Counted from the first letter of the stretch, positions 1 to 9,462 are shown. The stretch: 64,000 nucleotides of DNA from Paenibacillus sp. JDR-2 (GCF_000023585.1 NC_012914.1:4804001-4868000), one strand, 5' to 3'. Notes: generated from the letters alone by a model not told the origin. Program-made: numbers and translations.

Positions 1-671
1 GCGGAACTCATGTCCGTTACAACCAGGGGCGGCTGAATACCTTTTACGGTTATTTTTACAAAGGGACGGATGTTCACGATCTTCTCTACTTCACCACGGG
101 GCCCGACTATATGAAGGATATCCGCCTCGTACAGCTCCCGGATTGCAGAATTGGCGTATTTTCCAGACCGCGCAGCGAAGACGTACGTCAAAAATACGGA
201 AGCGAATCCCTGATCGGCTTTACGATAATCAATAGCCTCGATGAGTTGTCATCCGCGGTTATAGAGAATGCGCCCCATATCCCCGGACTATTCCAAAAGG
301 ATGAATGGGGAGGCTGCAACCAAGCCTATCTGCTGGAGAGCGGCAGGATCGGAGTTATCGGGCATATTTGCTATAAAGCCGTCAATAGCCTCGATCAGGA
401 GATTTGGACGTATATGAATATGGCTTTTGCGCTCGATCCGCATACCAATCAGTTTACCGATCTGAAAATTATCGGCACCCGCCCTTGCTACCCGGAAGGT
501 CCTTCCAAGAAGCCTAATCTGACCGATTGCGCCTTCACGGCAGGCATAGAAATGCGACCAGACGGCAAGGTCAATCTATTCAGCGGAATCGGCGATACGG
601 AGTCCGGACGTATTGTCATCGATTACCCGTTTGAACGCGAAGGCGCGATAGTAAACTTCCGAATCAGATAA
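1..671 (+). CDS. DUF1861-family beta-propeller protein, 5' end missing
   Basis: The reading frame is open from position 3 to the stop at 669-671, so the gene begins left of the window and only its C-terminal ~222 residues are present. The first visible residues read GTHVRYNQGRLNTFYGYF. The sequence resembles the DUF1861 family, which I recall as related to five-bladed propeller glycosidases and phosphorylases (GH43/GH32/GH130 folds). It is Asp/Gly/Trp rich, with repeated blade-like stretches such as GRIGVFSRPR, GRIGVIGHIC and GKVNLFSGIGD. No signal peptide can be judged because the N-terminus is outside. It converges on a mannosidase-type gene cluster across a shared terminator, so a role in mannoside breakdown is plausible but inferred. 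Activity in this family is not known to me. Confidence 0.7.
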   Translation, partial: GTHVRYNQGRLNTFYGYFYKGTDVHDLLYFTTGPDYMKDIRLVQLPDCRIGVFSRPRSEDVRQKYGSESLIGFTIINSLDELSSAVIENAPHIPGLFQKDEWGGCNQAYLLESGRIGVIGHICYKAVNSLDQEIWTYMNMAFALDPHTNQFTDLKIIGTRPCYPEGPSKKPNLTDCAFTAGIEMRPDGKVNLFSGIGDTESGRIVIDYPFEREGAIVNFRIR

Positions 672-681
672 GCAACAACTA

Positions 682-716
682 AAGGCGCCTTGGGGAGTTC
701 TCCCCGAGGCGCCATA
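682..716. terminator. bidirectional terminator hairpin
   Basis: GGCGCCTTGGGGA and TCCCCGAGGCGCC form a near-perfect stem at 684-713 with a very short loop, between the convergent DUF1861 and SGNH genes. The T tract is poor (CATATTT) on the plus strand and absent on the minus strand, so efficiency is uncertain. Confidence 0.7.
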
Positions 717-720
717 TTTG

Positions 721-1383
721 TCAGCCCTTCATCCGTTCCCATTCAAAGCTAAGTTCTTGAAGCAAGGCCCGCGCAATAATCATATGGCCAGGCAAGCCCG
801 GATGCACCCGGTCGGAAGCGATGGCCGTAGGATGCACGTATTCGAACTGCGGGGCAAACGCCGCTTGGATATCAATGAAGCCGGCGCCCGTTCTCTCTGC
901 CACTCTTCTTGCAGCCTTGCCGTATTCATCCATCCGTTTGCGCATCCGGTCCTCCGGATTAGGCTCCAGATAGAAAGGCGTCATGATAACGAGCCCCCGT
1001 ACCTCCGGCTGCGCAGACTTCACCAATTCCTCCAACGTCTGCTCGTATTCCTCCAGCAGCACATGCGATTCGGGAATATTGGGCTGATCGAAATACCGCC
1101 ATACGTCATTGATGCCGATCATAACCGTCAGCCAGTCCGGCTTCAGATCAAGTACGTCCGTTTGCCATCTGGCCTTCAAATCCCTTACGGTATTGCCGCC
1201 GATGCCCATATTGGTTACGCGGATCGACAACTCCGGATAAGCGGTCTGCAGCAAGGCATCCACAAGCGCGACATACCCTTTGCCGACGCCTTGGAATAAA
1301 CCTTCCCCATGGGGGAATTTACGCTCGCAATCGGTAATCGAGTCACCGATAATTACCAGTCTTTGCCCTTGCTCAAGCTTCAT
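721..1383 (-). CDS. SGNH/GDSL hydrolase
   Basis: A 220-residue SGNH-fold esterase/lipase. Block I GDSITD (Ser nucleophile) lies near residue 13, the block II glycine in NMGIGGNTV, block III Asn in GINDVW, and the catalytic Asp/His pair DRVHPGLPGH near the C-terminus. No signal peptide is visible, so it is probably cytoplasmic and acts on imported acetylated or acylated oligosaccharides. The ATG at 1383 is chosen because AAGGGAGG lies 10 nt upstream; a longer in-frame extension to 1470 overlaps the previous gene and lacks a site. It is the last gene of the GH43-GH38-GH38 operon, 16 bp after the mannosidase stop. The substrate is not determinable from sequence. Confidence 0.88.
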   Translation of the reverse strand: MKLEQGQRLVIIGDSITDCERKFPHGEGLFQGVGKGYVALVDALLQTAYPELSIRVTNMGIGGNTVRDLKARWQTDVLDLKPDWLTVMIGINDVWRYFDQPNIPESHVLLEEYEQTLEELVKSAQPEVRGLVIMTPFYLEPNPEDRMRKRMDEYGKAARRVAERTGAGFIDIQAAFAPQFEYVHPTAIASDRVHPGLPGHMIIARALLQELSFEWERMKG

Positions 1384-1399
1384 GAATACACTACCTCCC

Positions 1400-4300
1400 T
1401 TAATTTTGCGCAAGACGGATGGTCTTGACTTCAAATGGCCGGAAATGCAGGTTAACACGCTCATTGGCAACCGGCAGCTCCGTTAAGTCAGCTTCCAGCA
1501 TATTAGTCTCAAACGCGGCGGAATAAGACAGACCGGCGCGGATACCGCAAGACACGGAGGAACCCGTACTCTCGTACAGACGTACGATCCAATCCCCAGA
1601 CCCGTCTTCGGCCAGCTTGACCGTCTCCGCCAGAATACCGGGCTGGTCAACCTGCAAGAGGGATTGCTGGTCCAAGCGGCCCGCACCGCTTAAGGCGCTG
1701 ACCGGGTAATTAAGCTCGTAAGCTTCCTGGATCACTCGGCTGTCCCTAAAGGTTCCTTCCCAGAACAAGAAAGCATATGTAAATTCATGCGTTCCTTGAT
1801 CGGAGGTTTCGTCCGGATAAGACGGCGAGCGAAGAAGCGTCATGCTTAACGTATTCCCCTTGACGGCTATTCCGTATTTGCAGTCGTTCAGCAGCGCAAA
1901 CCCACGCCCCGTCTCGGCGAGCGCCGTCCATTTATGCTGACTTACTTCGAACCGGTCCGCATCGTGCGGTCTGGAGGCGTGATTAGGTCTGCGTACGTAA
2001 CCGAACTGGATTTCCTGCATCGACTCATTGGCATGCAGCCGGACCGGAAAATCAACGCGCAGCATTTTGTTCTTCTCCCGCCATTCAACCGTTGTTCGGA
2101 ATTCAACCCTACGGCTGCCCGCTTCCATTCGAATATCCTGCACAACCGTCGATTGGTTAAGCTTCCGCCGGACGCGAACGTTGGCGAAAAGCGGGCCGCT
2201 AGCGGTAACCGTTATCTCCGCTTGCCCCTCCAGTTCAACCCTGGAAGCCCGGTATCGGCGGTCGATCTCCCACGCGTCAAAGGCGGACGGCTGGTCGCGG
2301 TACATCGCAAGCACATTGCAGGAATCGGCTGCCCATTCAACGCCCGTCTGCTTATCAACGATACTGGTGATTTCTCCCGTGCCGTTTATGGTTATCGCCA
2401 TGAATTCATTTTCCAGGCGCGAAGTTGTTGCAGACACAGCCGAGTGAGAATCCGCAGTCCCTGATTGGCTTTCTGCGATGGCGGCATAAGCCGCCCATCC
2501 CAAGGATGGAGTCTCAAGCCGGGCATAGCCAACCCCGCCATGCCATTGCACGGGTACCGGCTGACCGGAATGGTCCGCAACCGCAGCAACCCCAACAGGT
2601 AACGCAACCAACTCGTTACGATTCCAGGACAGAGGATTAAATACGGTAACCCCTTCCTGCTCAGACTTTACAAGCATAGCTTTAGCATCATCGGCCATTT
2701 CGTAAATCGTCTCATGAAGCTTAGCCAACTCCGCTTGCGCTTCTTCGTGGACCCGGTGAATAGAGGTTCCCGGCAAAATGTCATGGAAGTGATGCAGCAG
2801 GAGCTGCTTCCACAAGCCATCCATCTTCTCATAGGGATACGCCTTCATCTGGAACAGCTGTGCGGCAGCGGCCCAAAGCTCGTATTCGCGGAATCCGATC
2901 TCCGTCTTCCGGTTCAACCTCTTCAGCTTCGCCTGCGTCGTATAGGTTCCGCGATGCGCCGGATAATACAGCTCGCCTACATATCTAGCATCCGGAATCC
3001 CTCTTGCTCGCTGATCCTCGAAATAATCGATCGGCGAGCTTTGTCTCGTCCGCGGAACGCCTTCCAGATTCTCGAGCCTGCGCAGAAACTCCAGATCATC
3101 CCGGTTCGCTCCGCCTCCGCCGTCTCCATGCCCGTACTGGACAAGCCGGGTTGCAATGCCGTCCTTTTGCACGCGGTCGTTCCACTGCCCAATCAGGAAT
3201 GACGGATTCACCCGGATTGGGAAATCGCCATAATCCAGAAGATGCGTCAGAATCTCCGATCCGTCGATTCCTTCCCATATAAACGTGTTGTACGGGAACG
3301 GATCAACGGCATTCTCATAGGTCTGGAACATTTTGACGGAAGCAAAATAATGAATCCCGCAGCCTTTCATAATCTGCGGCATATTGCCGGAATAACCAAA
3401 TACATCGGGCAGCCACAGCATCTCGTTGTCCTTGCCGAATTCCTCCATGAAGTAACGCTTGCCATGAAGAAACTGGCGGATCAGGCTCTCGCCGCCTGCC
3501 AGATTCGTATCCGATTCGACCCACATGCCGCCTTCCGGAATAATTCGCCCTTCCGCCACTCTCTGCTTGATGCGGGAGTAGAGCTCCGGATAAAGCTCCT
3601 TAACGATCCGGAATAAATACGGCTGGCTTTGGATGTACGTATATTCCGGATATTCGTCCATAAGCGCAAGCTGATTGGACATCGTGCGCGCAATTTTCCG
3701 CCTCGTCTCCTCAATAGGCCACAGCCAGGCAATATCAAGATGGGACTGGCCCATCAAATACAGCAGCGGAGAAGTAGATCCGTTCACGCAGGCAAGGAGC
3801 GGCTCCATCATTTTGCGGCAGCCGTTAACATTCTCTATAAGTTCCTTGCCCTGAAGCCCAAAATCAAAGGCGGCAATAACATCCGTTAAACAACGGTTAA
3901 TTTCGGCAGCCCGCAGGGAGTTCGCATCCGTAAATTGAAGGACCTGCCACAAGCATTCCAGGTCGATGAAGAATTGATAGACTTCCTCTTCGAACTGGCA
4001 CAAATACGATTCGCCGAATACCGGCTGATGACCGGAGTGGCCGGCATAAGCTTCGGCGGCAAGCTCGAAACGCTCGCCTTCACGCGCAAGACGGGTTAAG
4101 GTCACATCATAATGCTGCAAATCGAGCGCTCCGCTTACAATCCCGTTCACGTAAAGCGTCGCCTCCGAACCAAAGTCCGCGAGCACGACCAGCCGCTTGC
4201 CTTCCGTCCCAACAGGCGCAACAAAGCTGCTGCGAAGCCAGGCATACTTCCAGCTGCTTCCCCAGCGATCCCCGGCACTTATTGGCTCAAAGGAGTGTGA

Positions 4301-4450
4301 ATCGATATCGGAATACGAAAGACGTTCTCCGGTAACAAAGTACGCAAATTCAACGATTGATAATTTCTTATAAATAAAGTCCCGCTTAACCCTCAGCAGC
4401 TTCTCAATCTGATACTGAATTTCTTTTCTCGTATTCAATTCCAGTTTCAC
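1400..4450 (-). CDS. GH38 alpha-mannosidase
   Basis: A 1016-residue class II type alpha-mannosidase. An N-terminal beta domain (about 1-225) precedes the GH38 catalytic domain, which starts at YLMGQSHLDIAWLW (H237 and D239, zinc ligands). The nucleophile is D349 in WLPDVFGYSG. A three-helix region carries HHFHDILPGTS at 553-563, supplying the conserved His, followed by C-terminal beta-sandwich domains. This is the usual length for the family. There is no signal peptide, so it should act in the cytoplasm on imported mannosides. The start is uncertain: the apparent GTG at 4450 has AGGA only 2 nt upstream, and TTG codons just inside are alternatives. The 5' end overlaps the preceding gene by 47 bp, suggesting translational coupling. 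Confidence 0.9.
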   Translation of the reverse strand: MKLELNTRKEIQYQIEKLLRVKRDFIYKKLSIVEFAYFVTGERLSYSDIDSHSFEPISAGDRWGSSWKYAWLRSSFVAPVGTEGKRLVVLADFGSEATLYVNGIVSGALDLQHYDVTLTRLAREGERFELAAEAYAGHSGHQPVFGESYLCQFEEEVYQFFIDLECLWQVLQFTDANSLRAAEINRCLTDVIAAFDFGLQGKELIENVNGCRKMMEPLLACVNGSTSPLLYLMGQSHLDIAWLWPIEETRRKIARTMSNQLALMDEYPEYTYIQSQPYLFRIVKELYPELYSRIKQRVAEGRIIPEGGMWVESDTNLAGGESLIRQFLHGKRYFMEEFGKDNEMLWLPDVFGYSGNMPQIMKGCGIHYFASVKMFQTYENAVDPFPYNTFIWEGIDGSEILTHLLDYGDFPIRVNPSFLIGQWNDRVQKDGIATRLVQYGHGDGGGGANRDDLEFLRRLENLEGVPRTRQSSPIDYFEDQRARGIPDARYVGELYYPAHRGTYTTQAKLKRLNRKTEIGFREYELWAAAAQLFQMKAYPYEKMDGLWKQLLLHHFHDILPGTSIHRVHEEAQAELAKLHETIYEMADDAKAMLVKSEQEGVTVFNPLSWNRNELVALPVGVAAVADHSGQPVPVQWHGGVGYARLETPSLGWAAYAAIAESQSGTADSHSAVSATTSRLENEFMAITINGTGEITSIVDKQTGVEWAADSCNVLAMYRDQPSAFDAWEIDRRYRASRVELEGQAEITVTASGPLFANVRVRRKLNQSTVVQDIRMEAGSRRVEFRTTVEWREKNKMLRVDFPVRLHANESMQEIQFGYVRRPNHASRPHDADRFEVSQHKWTALAETGRGFALLNDCKYGIAVKGNTLSMTLLRSPSYPDETSDQGTHEFTYAFLFWEGTFRDSRVIQEAYELNYPVSALSGAGRLDQQSLLQVDQPGILAETVKLAEDGSGDWIVRLYESTGSSVSCGIRAGLSYSAAFETNMLEADLTELPVANERVNLHFRPFEVKTIRLAQN

Positions 4451-7007
4451 ATCCTATGGTTTCGTCTTTGTTGTAACGAATATCGGAGATCCGAAGCGTA
4501 GCTAGACCATGACGCGGCAATGTCATTCCGACTTCGCAACCGCCATTAGGCAATCGGCTGTGCTGCACCATTTCCTTGTGCTTGCCGTCAAGCTCAACAG
4601 CCGAAATACCGCTCGATTCCGCATTGATAACAAGCGAGAAGGCAGAGTCTACCGTTCCCGAATTGTACAGTCTGACAAGCAAGTCTCCTCCGTCGCGCTG
4701 CAAGGAGCTGATTTCAATAGAAGGCTCCGACACATGCAGCAAGGACAGCGATTTCGGCTTTGACCAGCGTATATGCATCGGTTGCAGCGGCTGCGTCCAA
4801 CGTTCGGACTCATGCGCAATTCCGGCACGGTCCCACCGGTCCTCATGGGGCAGGATCGCATACCGCATCTCCCGCACATCCTGAAGCGGACGTTTCCCCC
4901 ACCAGAAACCGCCTTCCGCGCCCCAGCCCAGCGTTAACGCGAGCGGGTCAAGGTCGCCATGCGAATAATCCGTCGTATGATCGGAGAATATAGCCAGTCC
5001 GCAATTGCTCTGCTCATCGTAAACATCTACCCAGTTCAGGATGATATTGTGCTTAATCTCATCCCAACGTTCATACCGCGTATCCGAATGACGGCTTTCG
5101 GTTACGTCAAAGGCGGAATTCTTATACAGCTTCCCCTTGCCAATAGCAATCGGAAAACGCGCCTGCAGCTTATAACGGGTATTATGATGGGACTTTCGCC
5201 GTTCCGTGCTTCGGTTCTCCGGCGCCATTTCCCACGGGTCGCCTATCCAAGTATCTTTCTCATAGCGGAAACGTATATGAAAATCAATCCTGCGCTGGCC
5301 TTTTGCAGCCGATAAAGTCATAACAAAGCCGGTACCCGCAAATTGGCCGTTCATCTCGATGGCGACACGAAGCGGACCATTTTCTATGACTTTCAAAATT
5401 ACCGGCGACTCCATGCTGCTGGCCCAACAGGCTTCTGCGATCAGATAACCGGTTAACTCATTAAACGGTTGGTCAGGAGATACCAGGGACCGGTTCTTCG
5501 TGAGGTCGTATAGCTCCGTAACAACTCCGCCGCGCTTGATATCGATTCTAATTCGGTACAAATCGGTCGTCAGGATCGAGTAATCGTCGCAGATTTGAAC
5601 AGATACAGGGTTTTCTTTCGGTGTGCCGGCAGTATCCGCGTCTTCTCGCTTCACATGCTCAAGCCTATAATCCCGGTAACCCATGGCAGGCGTCTCCGCT
5701 TCAAATATCAGCTTGCCGGCAAAAATACCGCCATCCTCCTCGGATACCCTCGTCGGAACCAGCTGGCTGGGAATAACCGAACCATCGGCATCCAAGACTC
5801 GAATCAGATGGGTTCCTCCGGTTCCCGGAACCTCGATTTCGGTTAATTCTTTGCGGGCAATGCCCGAAGCATTAAATACACGGACTCCATACGCTTGAGG
5901 CTTGATTCCGTCTTGCGGTTCCGGAACCATGCTGTTCATCGCCTGGAAGCGGATATCGCCAGCAATCTCCTCCGCCAGCCAGCTTTGCGTTCCGGCCTGC
6001 CATGCCCACTTCTCCCTTCCGGTTCTTGTTGTGGCGCAGATCCAGGCATCATGATGCTGGGACAGCAGGAGCTGATCCCAAGCCTCACGCAGCTTCTCCT
6101 TTGGGTAAACTAGACTGCCCGTCACGCTGGAGATGGAAGCCAGCTTCTCCGCCAATACAACGGCTTGCTCCGCAGCCCGAACCTCCCGCGACATTCGCTG
6201 AAGCGTCCCTTCTCCCCATGGCAGTGTACAGCGGATATCCTCCTGGGTGAAATACCACGCTTCCGTCGGTTGGACTGCAATCTCCTCTATGTATTCGCGC
6301 CATGTTGTATATTGAATGTAATTCTCGTTCAGCCACGGCCGGGCGGTCCAGCCCAGATCTTGAAGGAAGCTGCCTGCCGGGTGCGCGATTCCGTATGCCC
6401 GACACTTCTCCACGAACTCCGGCTTCATGTAACCCGCTTCCGACTCCCAGCAATTCAGAAGCTCCTCGCATTCGTATCTTGGCACGCAAGGGATGGACGT
6501 TCCGTCCGGGCCAACCCAGAGCACCGTTTCGCGATTGACGCCCGACGCATAACCGCCCCAGCCCGTTCCCGGATTCTTAAGCACGGTGCGCTTATAGCCA
6601 AGCGAACGGAGAATTTGAGGGTAGCTGCTGCTCCAGCAAGGCTCTTGAGAGGCATAGGTATCAACGGCAATCCCCGGAAAATGCTCCTGTATCACTTCTC
6701 TGCCGCGTATTAACTGGCGGATATTGCTTTCTCCGCCAATGACCCAGCCGTAAGGCTGGGCATAGCTGCCCGCCACCATTTCAACGCGCCCGGCATGGCT
6801 TTGCAGATACTCTTTTATTGCGTCATAAGAACGGGGATCCGTCCGGCGCAGAGCTTCCCAGGAAATCGGCTCGGTATCCAGGGAAAGCTTCCAATTCGGA
6901 TCCTGCTCCAGCCGGCGGATCACATCCGCCCATGACCCTAATGGCATATGGCCTTTGATTCCGCCATGATAGCCGTCTACGAAATAAGCCTTTTTGGCTT
7001 GATCCAT
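4404..7007 (-). CDS. GH38-like glycoside hydrolase, divergent
   Basis: An 867-residue protein whose N-terminal half follows the GH38 plan: YFVDGYHGG near residue 8 (D11, H14 as putative metal ligands), EMVAGSYAQPYGW, GESNIRQL, then TYASQEPCWSSSYPQILRSLGY, and LSQHHDAW with HHD at 318-320. At the place where GH38 enzymes carry the Asp nucleophile the motif is QEPCWSS, so the aligned acidic residue appears to be E122. That placement is by eye. The C-terminal half is beta-rich, as in GH38. ATG at 7007 has AGGTGATC just upstream and lies 19 bp after the GH43 stop; a further in-frame ATG at 7049 lies inside the GH43 gene. No signal peptide. Function is likely glycoside cleavage, with unknown linkage. 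Confidence 0.75.
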   Translation of the reverse strand: MDQAKKAYFVDGYHGGIKGHMPLGSWADVIRRLEQDPNWKLSLDTEPISWEALRRTDPRSYDAIKEYLQSHAGRVEMVAGSYAQPYGWVIGGESNIRQLIRGREVIQEHFPGIAVDTYASQEPCWSSSYPQILRSLGYKRTVLKNPGTGWGGYASGVNRETVLWVGPDGTSIPCVPRYECEELLNCWESEAGYMKPEFVEKCRAYGIAHPAGSFLQDLGWTARPWLNENYIQYTTWREYIEEIAVQPTEAWYFTQEDIRCTLPWGEGTLQRMSREVRAAEQAVVLAEKLASISSVTGSLVYPKEKLREAWDQLLLSQHHDAWICATTRTGREKWAWQAGTQSWLAEEIAGDIRFQAMNSMVPEPQDGIKPQAYGVRVFNASGIARKELTEIEVPGTGGTHLIRVLDADGSVIPSQLVPTRVSEEDGGIFAGKLIFEAETPAMGYRDYRLEHVKREDADTAGTPKENPVSVQICDDYSILTTDLYRIRIDIKRGGVVTELYDLTKNRSLVSPDQPFNELTGYLIAEACWASSMESPVILKVIENGPLRVAIEMNGQFAGTGFVMTLSAAKGQRRIDFHIRFRYEKDTWIGDPWEMAPENRSTERRKSHHNTRYKLQARFPIAIGKGKLYKNSAFDVTESRHSDTRYERWDEIKHNIILNWVDVYDEQSNCGLAIFSDHTTDYSHGDLDPLALTLGWGAEGGFWWGKRPLQDVREMRYAILPHEDRWDRAGIAHESERWTQPLQPMHIRWSKPKSLSLLHVSEPSIEISSLQRDGGDLLVRLYNSGTVDSAFSLVINAESSGISAVELDGKHKEMVQHSRLPNGGCEVGMTLPRHGLATLRISDIRYNKDETIGCETGIEYEKRNSVSD

Positions 7008-7026
7008 TTGATCACCTGTCCACAGA

Positions 7027-7944
7027 TTACAGTTTACGGGCCGCAACACCTTCGAAGCTGATTTTCACGGGACGAATCGTATTATCTTCATTAAAGGTAA
7101 GCTTATCGATACACACCACCCGGTGGTTCGCGGCCGTTTCGGTCAACGGGCGTCTGTGATAGACGATATAATACTCGTCCGTATCCGGGATTTGAAGATA
7201 TCCGTGATGCCCTGCCCCGGTTGCCACTTCCGGATCCTGCTGCAAGATAGTATCAATTCTCTCGAATGGACCCAGCGGCGATTCCGCAAGCGCATAAGCT
7301 ACCCGATAATGAGGACCGCCCCATCCGCCTTCCGCCCACATGAAGACATACTGGCCGTTCCGCTTGATCATACACGGTCCTTCCACATAATCCTTTGGCG
7401 TCACTTCGCGGTAGACGGTCCCGTCCTCGAAGGGAAGCAGGCTAATCATATCCTCGCCGAGACGGACCACATTGCAATGTCCCCAGCCTCCGTAGTAGAG
7501 GTACACCTGGCCGTCTTCATCCCGAAAAACATGCGGATCAATTGGCTGCGCGCCATGGTGGAAACGGTCAATGAGAGGTTTTCCTATTGCATCGCGGAAT
7601 GGCCCCTCCGGACGGTCCGCAACTCCGACGCCAATGCCTCCAAGCTCCTCATTGCTTTGAATATCGTTAGCAGAGAAATAGATATAATATTTTCCGTCGC
7701 TCTCGATTGGCGAAGGCGCCCACACCGCTTTATCCGCCCACTTGAAGTCTTCCTTGTCTAGAACCCGTTCCACCTTGGTCCAGTTCACCAGATCGTCGGA
7801 ATGGAAGGCATCCAGATACAGCTGTTCCTCGTATTTCGCCGAATAAGTCGGATAAATCCAATACCGTCCCTCAAAAATTCTTGCTTCCGGATCGGCATAC
7901 CAGCCAGGAAATACGGGATTGCCGGATGTAAGTTTATTATTCAT
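7027..7944 (-). CDS. GH43-family glycoside hydrolase
   Basis: A 305-residue single-domain five-bladed propeller. The catalytic base is probably D18 in YADPEARIF, the pKa-modulating Asp D136 in AQPIDPHVF and the general acid E188 in YVEGPCMIK. The late GAGHH motif fits the metal-binding centre of the propeller. The family includes beta-xylosidases, alpha-L-arabinofuranosidases and galactosidases; the subfamily cannot be fixed by eye. No signal peptide, so it is an intracellular enzyme. ATG at 7944 has AGGAGG upstream. It is first in a four-gene minus-strand operon with two GH38-type proteins and an SGNH hydrolase, divergent from a GntR/LacI regulator that probably controls it. Confidence 0.9.
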   Translation of the reverse strand: MNNKLTSGNPVFPGWYADPEARIFEGRYWIYPTYSAKYEEQLYLDAFHSDDLVNWTKVERVLDKEDFKWADKAVWAPSPIESDGKYYIYFSANDIQSNEELGGIGVGVADRPEGPFRDAIGKPLIDRFHHGAQPIDPHVFRDEDGQVYLYYGGWGHCNVVRLGEDMISLLPFEDGTVYREVTPKDYVEGPCMIKRNGQYVFMWAEGGWGGPHYRVAYALAESPLGPFERIDTILQQDPEVATGAGHHGYLQIPDTDEYYIVYHRRPLTETAANHRVVCIDKLTFNEDNTIRPVKISFEGVAARKL

Positions 7945-8074
7945 GAATTGTTCCTCCTAGTAGTCATCAATGTAGTAGGTAAGTATACGAAGAAGCGAGA
8001 TACACAGTAGAAGTGTCCTGTATTCCCACACTTCCTGTCGTCAAATTATAGTACTTTCATTTAAAATTCTACTG

Positions 8075-8088
8075 GTTAAGCGCTTACA
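8075..8088. promoter_or_regulatory. cre/LacI-type operator candidate
   Basis: GTTAAGCGCTTACA contains the perfect 10-bp palindrome TAAGCGCTTA. Read on the minus strand it matches 12 of 14 positions of the CcpA cre consensus WGNAASCGNWWNCA. It lies 131 bp upstream of the GH43 start, so it could serve CcpA or another LacI-type repressor. Confidence 0.45.
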
Positions 8089-8130
8089 CAAGCAAAATAA
8101 TAGCTTCTTTATCCTAACCTCCTTACGAAT

Positions 8131-8173
8131 CTTGTCGTTATCTTCTATAACTTATTATGCTAAGAACGACAAG
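8131..8173. repeat. split inverted repeat CTTGTCGTT / AACGACAAG
   Basis: Nine-bp arms at 8131-8139 and 8165-8173 are exact inverse complements separated by 25 bp. No T run follows, so it is not a terminator. A paired operator for the adjacent regulator is possible; this is inference. Confidence 0.4.
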
Positions 8174-8378
8174 TTCACACACTATCTTTGAACCTATAGT
8201 AATACGAACCCCTAAATTTTTCAAACCTTTTTTGTGTAAATAGGAGCATCTTCCTACTCGTCAAATCAAATTCTGGCTAGTGTGTTCGCCATTTTTTTCT
8301 TTCGGTGAAAAGTTAGTATACCAATTCAACCTAAGTTAAGTTATAATTAAAGAAATGTTGTTATGAGGTGACTCAATA

Positions 8379-9455
8379 ATGAGTGAAAAAGAGCCCGGAC
8401 TACCTAAGTATCAACTTGTTAAGGATTACGTGCTGGCACAGATCGAGAATCAGGAAATTTCCAAGGATGACCGCATCCCAAGCGAATCGGAATTTTCCAA
8501 AATGTTAAATGTAAGCTCCATAACGGTCCGAAAGGCGCTTTCCGAGCTAGTGAACGAAGGAGTTATTTACCGCGTTCGGGGAAAAGGAAGCTTTGTGGCC
8601 GCCGGCCAGACCGCCGTAGCCGAAAAAGCCTCCAATCTAGTTGCTTTTGTTATCTCGGGCGTTGAAATGTACGACAGCTCCTATATGCAGATTATGAAGG
8701 GTATTCAGTCCTTCCTCGGCAAGCATGACTGCAAATTGATTATCGAGTTCGTGGAAAATGACTTCGAACAGGAACGCGAGCTTATTTTACGGTTAATCCA
8801 ATCCGATATTAGAGGACTTCTTATTTACTCCTCGGATCCGGTTGGGGCGAAAAGCTATCTGAATGACATTCGGAAGAAATCGATTCCATTCGTTATGCTG
8901 GACCGCTCGCCGGCTGGTTATCCGGTTAATGTCGTAACTTGCAACAATCACGACGGCGCCTATGAAGCCGTTGAATATTTAATCCGGAATGGTCATAAGC
9001 AGATCGGATTTGCCGCTTACGATTTCCATCTCAGTCCGGAAGTAGACCGGTACAACGGCTATAACAATGCAATGACTAATGCTTCCCTGCCCGTGAACAA
9101 GAAGCTTCTCTATCTGGAAAAGGAATTGGACTATGATATGCTTGCCAGGCAAATTCAAGAGGGAGAGATTACGGCCCTCTTTTGCACGAATGACAAACGC
9201 GCCCTCGAAGTACTCGAGCAGTTGACCAGCCGGGGAATCCGGATTCCGGATCAGATTTCGCTTATGGGCTTTGACGATTTCGAAAGCTCCAAATTCGCCA
9301 AGGTTGCTCTGAGTACGGTGAAGCAATATTTTGATGTCCTTGGTTACGAAAGCGCTAAGCTGCTGCTAGAAATCAGCGAAGGAAATTCTTATGGAAACAA
9401 AAAAGTCATGCTGCCTACCAGTCTAATCATCCGGGATACCGTTAGACCGGTTTAA
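8379..9455 (+). CDS. GntR/LacI chimeric transcriptional regulator (AraR-like architecture)
   Basis: A 358-residue repressor type with an N-terminal GntR winged helix (about 8-75; SESEFSKMLNVSSITVRKALSELVNEGVIYRVRGKGSFV) fused to a LacI/GalR-like periplasmic-binding effector domain (about 85-355; ends with SLMGFDDFESSKFAKVALSTVKQ and SLIIRDT). Proteins of this build usually sense a sugar and repress its catabolic genes. AGGTG precedes the ATG. It is divergent from the GH43/GH38 operon, the obvious target. It is a paralogue in layout of the AraR gene at 15042-16139 but clearly different in sequence, so it should recognise another sugar. Confidence 0.9.
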   Translation: MSEKEPGLPKYQLVKDYVLAQIENQEISKDDRIPSESEFSKMLNVSSITVRKALSELVNEGVIYRVRGKGSFVAAGQTAVAEKASNLVAFVISGVEMYDSSYMQIMKGIQSFLGKHDCKLIIEFVENDFEQERELILRLIQSDIRGLLIYSSDPVGAKSYLNDIRKKSIPFVMLDRSPAGYPVNVVTCNNHDGAYEAVEYLIRNGHKQIGFAAYDFHLSPEVDRYNGYNNAMTNASLPVNKKLLYLEKELDYDMLARQIQEGEITALFCTNDKRALEVLEQLTSRGIRIPDQISLMGFDDFESSKFAKVALSTVKQYFDVLGYESAKLLLEISEGNSYGNKKVMLPTSLIIRDTVRPV

Positions 9456-9462
9456 TTCAAGC

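Larger units (their letters stand above)
7945..8378. promoter_or_regulatory. divergent control region, glycosidase operon / GntR-LacI gene
   Basis: An AT-rich 434-bp gap with no credible ORF. It holds a TATAAT-like box on the minus strand (8045-8050), a TATAAT at 8342-8347 for the plus-strand regulator, the operator-like palindrome at 8075-8088 and the split inverted repeat at 8131-8173. The -35 elements are unclear, so promoter placement is tentative. Confidence 0.5.

Noticed and set aside
718..1299. 193-codon plus-strand frame over the SGNH gene
   Set aside because: Fully antisense to a well-supported SGNH hydrolase, no ribosome site, low-complexity Arg/His-rich product.
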